Part shown: positions 1 through 6,733 of the stretch, piece by piece
Position numbering within the stretch: position 1 is the stretch's first letter
How the letters are laid out: each line of letters opens with the position of its first letter
DNA from: an uncultured Collinsella sp.
GTDB lineage: Bacteria > Actinomycetota > Coriobacteriia > Coriobacteriales > Coriobacteriaceae
Length of the DNA stretch: 9,466 nucleotides
Assembly (NCBI GenBank): GCA_900541285.1
Contig: UQJA01000080.1
Location: forward strand, 1 to 9,466
Direction of reading: 5' to 3'
Notes under the pieces: generated by a model
The model's database searches: none
What the model saw: only the letters and a program-made list of their open reading frames with translations
What the model was told of the DNA's origin: nothing
Made by a program: the position numbers and the translations under genes

Positions 1-1
1 T

Positions 2-358
2 GGCACCAACGGTGCCGCGGGCGGCGACCTGGTCGGCCGCGCCCATGTTGAGGCCGAGCGCTTGGAAGGCAAAGCTCGTACCGGTTTTTACCTGATGGGC
101 ATCGTGGCGCCGTTTTTGGTACTCTCGGCCATTTCGGGCGTGTTCTCTGCCTTTGCCGTGATGTGCTTTATTCCGTTTACCATGGGCCTGTTCATGGTGC
201 TTTCGGACGGTGTGCTTCATCGCAGTCTGCTGTGGTGGAAGCGCGGTGCGATGCAGTTTGCCAACGGTTTTGCCAACGGCTTTATGTTCGCGCTCGTGTC
301 GGTTTGGTTCGCGAGCTGCTCGCAACGGGCCATGCTTTCGCCGTACCAAATGCAATAA
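2..358 (+). CDS. Unrecognised membrane protein, C-terminal fragment (5' end outside window)
   Basis: The frame is open from the left edge to a TAA stop and gives at least 118 residues, so this is the C-terminal part of a longer protein. A TTG at base 62 could serve as a start, but it has no convincing ribosome binding site and the open frame continues upstream, so I treat the gene as partial. The visible part begins with a hydrophilic stretch (residues 1-28 of the fragment), followed by two close hydrophobic segments (about 29-48 and 50-68), a short basic loop with WWKR, and a third hydrophobic segment (about 88-106) containing a repeated FANGF motif. It is therefore probably an integral inner-membrane protein. 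I do not recognise the family and assign no function. It sits 81 nt upstream of dnaJ, on the same strand, with no obvious terminator between them. Confidence 0.6.
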   Translation, partial: GTNGAAGGDLVGRAHVEAERLEGKARTGFYLMGIVAPFLVLSAISGVFSAFAVMCFIPFTMGLFMVLSDGVLHRSLLWWKRGAMQFANGFANGFMFALVSVWFASCSQRAMLSPYQMQ

Positions 359-389
359 CATCAAACCCTCTGTTTGCGGTCGGCCCAGC

Positions 390-418
390 TTGGGTATAGG
401 ACGCACTGTGACAATAAT
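390..418 (+). promoter_or_regulatory. Possible promoter upstream of dnaJ
   Basis: TTGGGT (390-395) and AATAAT (413-418) are separated by 17 nt. The -10 matches the sigma70 consensus at five of six positions and stands out in GC-rich surroundings, while the -35 matches only TTG. It would put the transcript start only about 15 nt before the dnaJ start codon, leaving a very short leader. TATAGG at 395-400 with TTGCGG at 374-379 (15-nt spacer) is a weaker alternative. No CIRCE or HAIR heat-shock inverted repeat is visible in 359-439. Confidence 0.3.
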
Positions 419-439
419 GAAAGTCGGAAGGATTCGGTC

Positions 440-1588
440 GTGTCGGAAAATAGGGATTACTACGAGGTGCTTGGCGTCGACAGGGATGCCGACGCGCGGA
501 CGATCAAGCGTGCGTTTCTAAAGAAGGCCCGTACCGTACATCCGGATGTTTCGGACGACCCCGAGGCCGAGGCCAAGTTCAAGGAGCTCAACGAGGCCTA
601 TTCCGTTCTTTCCGATGAGCAGAAGCGTGCTAACTACGACCGTTACGGCACTGCCGACGGCCCTGGTGGTTCGGGCTACGTCGATATCAACGATATCTTT
701 GGTGGCATGGGCATGGACGACTTGTTCTCCTCGTTCTTTGGCGGCGGTGCCGGCGGTGGCGCCCGCAGCCGTCGCGAGCGCCGCCGGGGTCGCGATATGG
801 CCATCTCCCTTTCGGTGACGCTCGAGGAGGCGGCACTCGGCTGCAAAAAGACGATCAGCTATGACCGCCTTGCTCCTTGCGAGGACTGCAATGGCACCGG
901 TAGGGCAGAGGGCGCACAGGAAAAGCAGTGCGGCCGCTGCCACGGTACGGGCTACGTCACGACGGTTCAGCGTTCGTTCCTGGGCCAGGTTCAGTCTTCC
1001 TCGCCTTGCCCTGACTGCCATGGCGAGGGCACGGTTATCGACCATCCCTGCGAGACCTGCGACGGTCAGGGCCGCACGCCTTCGCATGAAAAGATTGACA
1101 TCGATATTCCCGCTGGCGTTTCGACCGGTCGCCAGCTGCGTGTGAGCGGCTTTGGCGAGGCCGGCCTTCGCGGCGAGCCTTCGGGCGACCTGATTGTCAA
1201 CGTGCGCGTTGCCGACCATGAGCGCTTTAAGCGCAACGGTGACGACCTGTACCTGGTGAGTGATATCTCGATTGCGCAGGCTGCGCTTGGCTGCGAGATC
1301 GAGGTCGAGGGCATTATGCCCGACGAGGTCGTTAAGGTGACGGTTCCCGCCGGCGCCCAGTACGGTGATACCGTGAGCGTCAATAATTACGGCATGCCGC
1401 GCATTGGCGGTGGCGGTTCGCGTGGCCGCCTGATCGTGCAACTGCGCGTGGTCGTTCCCACCAATCTTTCCAATAAGCAGCGCGAGCTGCTCCGTGCTTT
1501 TGCCGATGAGATGGGCGATGACGTTGCTTCTGGTAAGAAGTCGGTGACCGACCGTATCAAGAGTGCCCTCGACGATATCCTCGATTAA
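440..1588 (+). CDS. dnaJ: Chaperone protein DnaJ (type I Hsp40)
   Basis: This is the cytosolic Hsp40 co-chaperone that delivers unfolded clients to DnaK and stimulates its ATPase. The predicted protein has 382 residues, normal for type I DnaJ. The N-terminal J domain carries HPD at residues 34-36. A short Gly/Phe-rich linker (about 75-112) follows, then four CxxCxGxG zinc-binding repeats beginning at Cys147, Cys164, Cys190 and Cys204, and then the C-terminal substrate-binding region. I chose the GTG at 440 because GGAAGGA (426-432) lies 7 nt upstream and the J domain begins within a few residues. The frame is open further upstream to a TTG at 374, but that would add about 22 residues foreign to the family. 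hrcA, grpE and dnaK are not adjacent, so this may be the second, DnaJ2-type copy seen in actinobacteria (inference). It is the first gene of a dense run, 9 nt before mtaB. Confidence 0.95.
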   Translation: MSENRDYYEVLGVDRDADARTIKRAFLKKARTVHPDVSDDPEAEAKFKELNEAYSVLSDEQKRANYDRYGTADGPGGSGYVDINDIFGGMGMDDLFSSFFGGGAGGGARSRRERRRGRDMAISLSVTLEEAALGCKKTISYDRLAPCEDCNGTGRAEGAQEKQCGRCHGTGYVTTVQRSFLGQVQSSSPCPDCHGEGTVIDHPCETCDGQGRTPSHEKIDIDIPAGVSTGRQLRVSGFGEAGLRGEPSGDLIVNVRVADHERFKRNGDDLYLVSDISIAQAALGCEIEVEGIMPDEVVKVTVPAGAQYGDTVSVNNYGMPRIGGGGSRGRLIVQLRVVVPTNLSNKQRELLRAFADEMGDDVASGKKSVTDRIKSALDDILD

Positions 1589-1597
1589 GGAGCCCGC

Positions 1598-2890
1598 GTG
1601 CTCGCACCCCATATTTCCGTCGTCAACCTCGGCTGCCGTGTCAACCGGGTTGAGTCTGACCGTATCACTGCCGATCTTATGCGCCTGGGCTTTGCTATTG
1701 TGGAGCCCCAGGATGCCGATCTGATCGTCATTAACACCTGTGCCGTTACGGGCGAGGCTGAGGCCAAGACCCGTAAGGCAGTTCGTCATGCGCTGGCCTA
1801 TCCAAACGAGCCCTTTGTGCTCGTGACCGGTTGCGTGGTCAATTTGCATCCTGAGGAGTTGTTGGAGCTTTCGGATCGCGTGATCGCCGAGCCGTCCAAG
1901 ATCGATGTCGCCGAACGTGTCTGCGAAGTGCTGGGCGTTGAGTCCGATAGCGTTCCCGCCTGCAGCGATGGCGAGGTGGTCGATGCGCTCGGTCGCTCTC
2001 GCCTGGGCGTGAAGATTCAGGACGGCTGCAACCACCGTTGCACCTATTGCATTGTGTGGAAGGCACGCGGCCCCGAGCGCTCCGTGCCCGTCGAGTCCGT
2101 GCTCGAGCAAGTTCGCGAGGCCCAGGAGGCCGGCGTGCCCGAGGTGGTGCTGACCGGTGTGAACCTGGGTGCCTACGATGGCAAGAGCGCGACCGACGAG
2201 CATGTCGAAATCGATGAGCTGCTCGAGGCCATCATGGAGCGCACGTCTATTCCGCATGTGCGCATTTCCTCGGTCGAGCCCATGGATATCTCTGAGCGCC
2301 TGCTTAAGGTTATGGCGCGCTATCCGCAGCGTATCGCCCCGTTTTTGCACCTGCCCGTGCAGTCCGGCTGCACGGCGACCCTGCATCGCATGGGCCGTCC
2401 CTATAGCGCCGAGGCCTTTGAGGACACGGTGCGCATGATTCGCGCCAACTTGCCCCAGGTGTCTCTTTCGTGCGATGTCATCGTCGGCTTCCCCGGCGAG
2501 ACGGACGAGGAATTCGAGGAGTCGCTGGCGCTGTGCCGCCGTGTGGGCTTTTCGCGCATGCACGTGTTCCGTTACAGCAAGCGTCCCGGTACCCTTGCGG
2601 CTGACATGCCCGACCAGGTGCCGCCCGAGGTTATGGCCGAGCGCAGCCGCCGTATGCGGGCCGCGGCACAGGAGCTCGCTATTGCCGACGCTCGTCGTCG
2701 CGTGGGCACGGTCGAGCGTGCCGTGCTCGAGTATGGTGACAACCTGACGCTCGGCTCGTTCCATCATGCCCGTCTTGACGATACCTGTGGACTCACAGCC
2801 CCGTGCCTGCTCGATGTTGCTATCATCGGAGTCGATGATTCCGGCTTGGTCCATGCGCGCAGGGAGGTTCATGGAAGCCTCGAAGATTAG
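1598..2890 (+). CDS. mtaB: tRNA t6A37 methylthiotransferase MtaB (radical SAM)
   Basis: MtaB converts N6-threonylcarbamoyladenosine at position 37 of ANN-decoding tRNAs to its 2-methylthio form, using two 4Fe-4S clusters and S-adenosylmethionine. The 430-residue protein has the N-terminal methylthiotransferase domain with cluster ligands Cys13 (NLGCRVN), Cys48 (NTCAVT) and Cys79 (TGCVV). The radical-SAM motif CxxxCxxC lies at Cys144, Cys148 and Cys151 (DGCNHRCTYC). The RISSVEP and HLPVQSGC segments favour MtaB over MiaB, which has a different sequence at the SSVEP position. A short C-terminal segment takes the place of the TRAM domain and looks weakly conserved. The GTG start at 1598 has AAGGAG (1587-1592) 5 nt upstream, overlapping the dnaJ stop. 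The last 20 nt overlap the start of phoH, which implies translational coupling. In Bacillus subtilis mtaB (yqeV) also lies in the dnaK-dnaJ operon. Confidence 0.92.
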   Translation: MLAPHISVVNLGCRVNRVESDRITADLMRLGFAIVEPQDADLIVINTCAVTGEAEAKTRKAVRHALAYPNEPFVLVTGCVVNLHPEELLELSDRVIAEPSKIDVAERVCEVLGVESDSVPACSDGEVVDALGRSRLGVKIQDGCNHRCTYCIVWKARGPERSVPVESVLEQVREAQEAGVPEVVLTGVNLGAYDGKSATDEHVEIDELLEAIMERTSIPHVRISSVEPMDISERLLKVMARYPQRIAPFLHLPVQSGCTATLHRMGRPYSAEAFEDTVRMIRANLPQVSLSCDVIVGFPGETDEEFEESLALCRRVGFSRMHVFRYSKRPGTLAADMPDQVPPEVMAERSRRMRAAAQELAIADARRRVGTVERAVLEYGDNLTLGSFHHARLDDTCGLTAPCLLDVAIIGVDDSGLVHARREVHGSLED

Positions 2891-3857
2891 ACTTACCGTT
2901 CCCGAGGGTATCGACCCCTCGCGCGTTTTGGGCGCCGGCGACGGCGTCCTTCGTGCACTCGAGAACTTGGTACGCGCCCATGTGGTCGCCCGTGGCGATA
3001 GCATCGCCGTGAGCGGTGACCCGGATGAGGTCGAACTCGTGGCGCGTTTTTTCGAACATGCCTTTCGTGAGGCTGCTGCCGGGCGCACGCTTTCTGCCGA
3101 CGATGTCTCGCGCTGTCTGGCCGTTCTGCGCGACGGTGAGCACGAGGCTACGTCGTTTCGCGATGACGTGCTGCTTTCGTATCGCGGTCGTGCCATTCGC
3201 CCCAAAACGCTCGGCCAAAAGCGCTACGTGGATGCCATTCGCTCGCATACCATCACGTTTGGCCTGGGTCCTGCCGGCACCGGTAAGACTTATCTGGCCA
3301 TGGCGCTCGCCGTTGCCGCGCTTAAGCGTCACGAGGTGGGCCGTCTGATCTTGACGCGTCCGGTTGTCGAGGCGGGGGAGAACCTGGGCTTTTTGCCCGG
3401 TACCCTCGAGGAAAAGATCGATCCCTACATGCGTCCGCTCTACGACGCGCTTTTTGACATGATGGATCGCGAGCGCACCGATGAGCTTATGGAGCGCGGC
3501 GTGATCGAGATCGCCCCGCTTGCCTATATGCGCGGCCGCACGCTGAGCGATGCCTTCGTGGTGCTCGACGAGGCGCAAAATACCACGCCTGAGCAGATGA
3601 AGATGTTTTTGACGCGCTTGGGTTTTAACTCCAAGTTCGTGATTACCGGCGACCTGAGCCAGCGCGACCTGGTGGGTCGTCGTGGCGGTCTTGCCGACGT
3701 TGAGCAGATTTTGGGCCGTGTCGACGATGTCGCATTTTCGCACCTCGAGCGCGCCGACGTGGTGCGCCATGCCTTGGTGGGACGTATCGTCGAGGCATAC
3801 GACACTTATGATGATGTGCGCGAGAAACGCGTACGTGACCGAAAGGAGTCCCGTTGA
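2871..3857 (+). CDS. phoH: PhoH-family ATPase (YbeZ/PhoH-like)
   Basis: This is a predicted cytosolic P-loop ATPase of the PhoH family, proposed to work in RNA metabolism with YbeY; its exact reaction is not settled. The protein has 328 residues, usual for the family. The N-terminal 80 or so residues form the small KH-like region typical of PhoH proteins, including a VARGD/VSGDPDEVE pattern. The ATPase core has Walker A GPAGTGKT at 133-140, the family motif RPVVEAGENLGFLPG, Walker B VVLDEAQN with Asp233-Glu234, and ITGDLSQRDL after it. I chose the ATG at 2871 because GGGAGG lies just upstream (2862-2867, a short 3-nt gap) and the N terminus then fits the family. Longer frames back to 2766 only read through mtaB out of frame. 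The start overlaps mtaB by 20 nt and the TGA overlaps the ybeY start by 4 nt. Confidence 0.93.
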   Translation: MEASKIRLTVPEGIDPSRVLGAGDGVLRALENLVRAHVVARGDSIAVSGDPDEVELVARFFEHAFREAAAGRTLSADDVSRCLAVLRDGEHEATSFRDDVLLSYRGRAIRPKTLGQKRYVDAIRSHTITFGLGPAGTGKTYLAMALAVAALKRHEVGRLILTRPVVEAGENLGFLPGTLEEKIDPYMRPLYDALFDMMDRERTDELMERGVIEIAPLAYMRGRTLSDAFVVLDEAQNTTPEQMKMFLTRLGFNSKFVITGDLSQRDLVGRRGGLADVEQILGRVDDVAFSHLERADVVRHALVGRIVEAYDTYDDVREKRVRDRKESR

Positions 3858-4363
3858 GTGTATTGATCAGCAACGATGCCGAACTCGATACGCTGCTCGA
3901 TGCGCAGGAGGTGGAGCACATCTGCGGGGTTGTGCTTGCCGCCGAGGGCGTTGAACGTGAAGTCGAGATTTCCCTTTCGTATGTCGACGAGGACGAGATG
4001 CACGAGCTCAACCACGAGTGGCGCGGTATCGATCGCACCACCGATGTACTCTCGTTTGAGTGCGATTCGGCCTTTGACGATGACATTCCCGCCGATGAGA
4101 CGCTCGAGCTCGGCGATATTATCTTGGCCCCGCAGGTTATTGCCCGTCAGGCCCCCGGTTTTGGCAATAGCCCCGCTGACGAGTGCCGTCTGATGCTCGT
4201 TCACGGCATGCTGCACCTGCTGGGCTATGACCACATCGAGGACGACGAGGCCGAGGTCATGGAGGCCCGCGAGGACGCCATCCTGCGCGATCTGGCGCTC
4301 GAGCGCGGCGAGGACCCTAAGCTAGTCCACGTCGGCCCCATCACCAACCACGCCCACGACTAG
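3854..4363 (+). CDS. ybeY: Endoribonuclease YbeY (16S rRNA maturation)
   Basis: YbeY is a zinc-dependent single-strand endoribonuclease needed for correct 3'-end maturation of 16S rRNA and for ribosome quality control. The protein has 169 residues, close to the family norm. The signature HGxLHLxGYDH is present as LVHGMLHLLGYDH, giving the zinc ligands His117, His121 and His127. Upstream is the conserved NHEWRGIDRTTDVLSF segment. The first 20 residues and the C-terminal tail are acidic and variable. The TTG start at 3854 overlaps the phoH stop in a TTGA arrangement, and AAAGGAG (3842-3848) lies 5 nt upstream inside the end of phoH. Expression is therefore probably coupled to phoH, its partner in most bacteria. 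dgkA follows after 9 nt, with its ribosome binding site overlapping the ybeY stop. Confidence 0.94.
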   Translation: MSVLISNDAELDTLLDAQEVEHICGVVLAAEGVEREVEISLSYVDEDEMHELNHEWRGIDRTTDVLSFECDSAFDDDIPADETLELGDIILAPQVIARQAPGFGNSPADECRLMLVHGMLHLLGYDHIEDDEAEVMEAREDAILRDLALERGEDPKLVHVGPITNHAHD

Positions 4364-4372
4364 GAGCCGTCT

Positions 4373-4750
4373 ATGATTCCCGGATCGAACAAGGACCATC
4401 CGTCCTTCTTAAAGTCGTTTTCCTACGCTATGGAGGGCTTCGTCACCGCCGTCAAGACCGAGCGCAACATTAAGGTCATGCTCGTGGCGGGCGTGTGCAC
4501 CGTCATTGCAGGCTGCATCGTGGGGCTCGACATTGCCGAGTGGGCCACGATTATCATCTGTTGCGGCCTGGTGATCCACGGCGAGCTTTGCAATACCGCC
4601 ATGGAGGCCATCGTCGACCTGGCGACCCAGGAGCTCCATCCGCTGGCCAAGCGTGCGAAGGACATCGCCGCCGCCTCCGTATACGTTCTTTCCATCACCG
4701 CCGCGATTGTGGGCTTGCTGGTATTTGCCCACGCGCTCGGCTTTATTTAG
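4373..4750 (+). CDS. dgkA: Diacylglycerol/undecaprenol kinase, DgkA family
   Basis: This small integral-membrane lipid kinase has 125 residues. Gram-positive homologues phosphorylate undecaprenol, feeding the carrier lipid for cell-wall synthesis, rather than diacylglycerol; that substrate is inferred here from the family. An amphipathic N terminus is followed by three predicted membrane segments (about 35-51, 56-70 and 102-122). The family core is intact: Glu30, then GELCNTAMEAIVDL with Glu71, Asn74, Glu78 and Asp82, then the KD pair Lys96-Asp97. These appear to correspond to E. coli Glu28, Asn72, Glu76, Lys94 and Asp95 with an offset of two residues. The ATG at 4373 has AGGAG (4362-4366) 6 nt upstream. 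The position between ybeY and era is the same as in Bacillus, but the cdd gene found there is absent and era follows after 12 nt. Confidence 0.92.
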   Translation: MIPGSNKDHPSFLKSFSYAMEGFVTAVKTERNIKVMLVAGVCTVIAGCIVGLDIAEWATIIICCGLVIHGELCNTAMEAIVDLATQELHPLAKRAKDIAAASVYVLSITAAIVGLLVFAHALGFI

Positions 4751-4762
4751 AAAGGGATTCCC

Positions 4763-5830
4763 ATGTCCGACAATATGCAGCCTACCGATGAGATTTTGGA
4801 CGACGAGTCCCTGGACGCGGTGGATACCGAGGATCTCGAGGATGTCGAGGAGTTCGACCCGTTTGAGGGTATGAGCGACGAGGAACTCGACGCCCTGTGC
4901 GACGAGGACGACAACCTCGCGGGCTTTGGCGACGTGGAGCCCGGTTTCCGCAGCGGCTTTGTGGCCCTGGTCGGTCGTCCCAACGCTGGCAAGTCCACGC
5001 TGCTTAATGCCTGCTATGGCAAAAAGGTCGCCATCACCTCGCCTGTGGCCCAGACGACCCGCCGCCGCATGCGCGCCGTCGTTAACCGTCCCGGCTACCA
5101 GCTGGTCTTTGTCGATACCCCGGGTATCCACAAGCCCAAGGACGGTCTGGGTTCCGAGCTCAACAAGAGTGCGTTGTTCGAGCTGAACGATGTTGACGTC
5201 GTCGCGTTTTTGATTGATGCCACCAAACCTATCGGCAGGGGAGACGCTTGGGTTGCCGAGCGCGTCAGATGCGCCCGTTCCAAGAAGGTTCTGGTGCTCA
5301 CTAAGGCCGATGAGGCCGACCCCGCACAGGTCATGGAGCAGCTTAAGGCTGCCCACGAGCTCATGGAATATGACGATGAGATCGTGACGTCGTCGGTCAA
5401 GAACTTCAACGTCGATGCCTTTATCGAGACCGTTGCGCACTTTTTGCCCGAGGGTCCGCGTTGGTTCCCCGAGGACATGGGTACCGACGCTTCCGATGAG
5501 ACGCTCGTTGCCGAGTTTGTGCGCGAGAAGGTCTTGCGCCGCACCCGTGATGAGATTCCGCACTCCGTTGGCGTGATCTGCGACGCGCTTGAGCAGACCA
5601 AGAAGGTGCTGCGCGTGCACGCCACCATTTACGTCGAGCGCGAGGGCCAAAAGGGCATCATCATCGGCAAGGGCGGCGAGATGATCAAGCATATCGGTAT
5701 CGACGCCCGTCGCGATCTTGAGCGCATCTTTGGCACGCAGGTCTTTTTGGAGCTGGACGTGAAGGTCAAGGCCGGCTGGCGTGACGACGAGGCCCAGATT
5801 CGCCGCTTTGGCTATAACGCCGAGGACTAA
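4763..5830 (+). CDS. era: Ribosome-assembly GTPase Era with acidic N-terminal extension
   Basis: Era is an essential GTPase that binds the 3' end of 16S rRNA and checks 30S subunit maturation. The protein has 355 residues; the family is usually about 300. The difference is an N-terminal extension of about 60 residues, with roughly 26 Asp or Glu and no Lys, Arg or His before Arg63. The GTPase core then begins, with G1 GRPNAGKS at 71-78, G2 within the TTRRR segment, G3 DTPG at 118-121, and G4 as TKAD at 180-183, where many Era proteins have NKxD. The C-terminal KH RNA-binding domain has GKGG at 302-305 and ends in the usual DVKVKAGWRDD segment. The ATG at 4763 is well supported by GAAAGGG (4750-4756) 6 nt upstream. 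An internal ATG at residue 36 has a poorer site and would keep part of the acidic tract. Confidence 0.95.
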   Translation: MSDNMQPTDEILDDESLDAVDTEDLEDVEEFDPFEGMSDEELDALCDEDDNLAGFGDVEPGFRSGFVALVGRPNAGKSTLLNACYGKKVAITSPVAQTTRRRMRAVVNRPGYQLVFVDTPGIHKPKDGLGSELNKSALFELNDVDVVAFLIDATKPIGRGDAWVAERVRCARSKKVLVLTKADEADPAQVMEQLKAAHELMEYDDEIVTSSVKNFNVDAFIETVAHFLPEGPRWFPEDMGTDASDETLVAEFVREKVLRRTRDEIPHSVGVICDALEQTKKVLRVHATIYVEREGQKGIIIGKGGEMIKHIGIDARRDLERIFGTQVFLELDVKVKAGWRDDEAQIRRFGYNAED

Positions 5831-5845
5831 GGACGCGCGGCGCGC

Positions 5846-6595
5846 ATGGCAGGCTCCCGGACATATCGCACGAAAGTGGTCGTGCTCGATAAGACTAAGC
5901 TCAAAGAGACCGACCTGATCTTGACGATGCTTGACGAGCGGGGGCGGCAGGTTCGTGCCGTGGCAAAGGGCGCCCGCAAACCCGGCGGACGCCTGGCTGC
6001 GCGCTGCGAGCTGTTCTGTACGGTCGATATGCTGCTCGCACATGGACGGTCACTCGACGTGGTTTCCCAGGCCGAGCTTATGGAGGCGCCGCTCGGCGCT
6101 GCGCCCGATTACGAGACGACCTGCGCCGCAAGCGCGATCGCCGAGGTTGCGCGCGTGTGCTCGTTCGAGGACGCCGAGGACCCGTTTACCTTTGCCATCA
6201 CGCAGCGAGCGCTTGCCCTGGTGGGCAGCGGGCTTGACACGGCGCATATGGACCTACTTGTGGCGGCATATGTCTTTAAGCTGCTGTCGCACGTTGGCTA
6301 TCGACCCGATTTTTCGGCCTGTGTGCTGTGCGGAGACCCCATGCTGTCGTATTTTTCAGCCCAGGCGGGCGGTCTCATGTGCGGGTCGTGCGCGTCGAGC
6401 GTTCCAGGTGCCGAACTGGTGTCGACCGGTGAGACCGCATGGCTGCGCGCCCTCATGTCCATGACCTTCGATGCGCTCATGGCCGAGCGAATCGACCCGC
6501 ATACGGCGGCATTCCTGCTCGGGCTTTCGCATGTTTGGGCTGCGACGCACACCGATCAGCGCCTCCGCGCGATGGAATTCATGTTGGGTCGGTGA
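5846..6595 (+). CDS. recO: DNA repair protein RecO
   Basis: RecO works with RecR (and RecF) to load RecA on SSB-coated single-stranded DNA during recombinational repair. The protein has 249 residues, normal for the family. The N-terminal OB-fold region is recognisable in residues 5-80, with the pattern VVLDKTKLKETDLILTML followed by AKGARKP. The helical C-terminal region contains a four-cysteine zinc site: Cys159 and Cys162 (CVLC) and Cys179 and Cys182 (CGSC). The ATG at 5846 is the only sensible start, but its ribosome binding site AAGGA (5829-5833) overlaps the era stop and lies 12 nt away, further than for its neighbours, with a short GC-rich inverted repeat between. It is the last gene of the dense block; 138 nt without a clear terminator separate it from rpsO. 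Confidence 0.92.
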   Translation: MAGSRTYRTKVVVLDKTKLKETDLILTMLDERGRQVRAVAKGARKPGGRLAARCELFCTVDMLLAHGRSLDVVSQAELMEAPLGAAPDYETTCAASAIAEVARVCSFEDAEDPFTFAITQRALALVGSGLDTAHMDLLVAAYVFKLLSHVGYRPDFSACVLCGDPMLSYFSAQAGGLMCGSCASSVPGAELVSTGETAWLRALMSMTFDALMAERIDPHTAAFLLGLSHVWAATHTDQRLRAMEFMLGR

Positions 6596-6619
6596 TGATG
6601 CGCAGGCGCGGGCTGCTTG

Positions 6620-6628
6620 TGGTAACAT
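6620..6628 (+). promoter_or_regulatory. Possible extended -10 promoter for rpsO
   Basis: TGG directly followed by TAACAT (6623-6628) fits an extended -10 element, in a spacer where a promoter for a highly expressed ribosomal gene is expected. No good -35 is visible 16-18 nt upstream. If used, transcription would begin near 6635 and give a leader of about 100 nt. Confidence 0.35.
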
Positions 6629-6697
6629 ACCGACCTGTTGGTACCTCGACCTTGGTTGTTCGCTCCACCGGCGGCTTCCCAGTCCGAGGCGAATCGA

Positions 6698-6713
6698 GTC
6701 GCCCGTGGGCGAC
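6698..6713 (+). promoter_or_regulatory. Hairpin in rpsO leader, possible S15 autoregulatory element
   Basis: GTCGCC (6698-6703) and GGCGAC (6708-6713) form a perfect 6-bp stem with a CGTG loop, ending 8 nt before the rpsO ribosome binding site (AAAGGTG, 6722-6728). Further upstream CCTCG (6644-6648) can pair with CGAGG (6685-6689), so the leader could fold as a multi-stem structure. rpsO leaders in several bacteria bind S15 and repress their own translation. Applying that here is inference from position and pairing only. Confidence 0.35.
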
Positions 6714-6733
6714 GCAAAACGAAAGGTGAAACA

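Noticed and set aside
374..439. Longer start for dnaJ at the TTG at 374
   Set aside because: It would place about 22 unrelated residues before the J domain and overlaps the candidate promoter; the GTG at 440 has a good ribosome binding site.
2766..2870. Longer start for phoH at 2766
   Set aside because: The extra 35 residues overlap mtaB out of frame and do not resemble a PhoH N terminus; the ATG at 2871 has its own ribosome binding site.
518..3205. An 895-codon open frame on the minus strand opposite dnaJ, mtaB and the start of phoH
   Set aside because: It lies antisense to three genes with intact family motifs. Its His-, Ala-, Gly- and Leu-rich low-information composition is typical of the reverse complement of biased GC-rich coding sequence, and it resembles no family I know.
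4409..6043. A 544-codon open frame on the minus strand opposite dgkA, era and the start of recO
   Set aside because: It is antisense to three well-supported genes and crosses their boundaries, with no recognisable domain.
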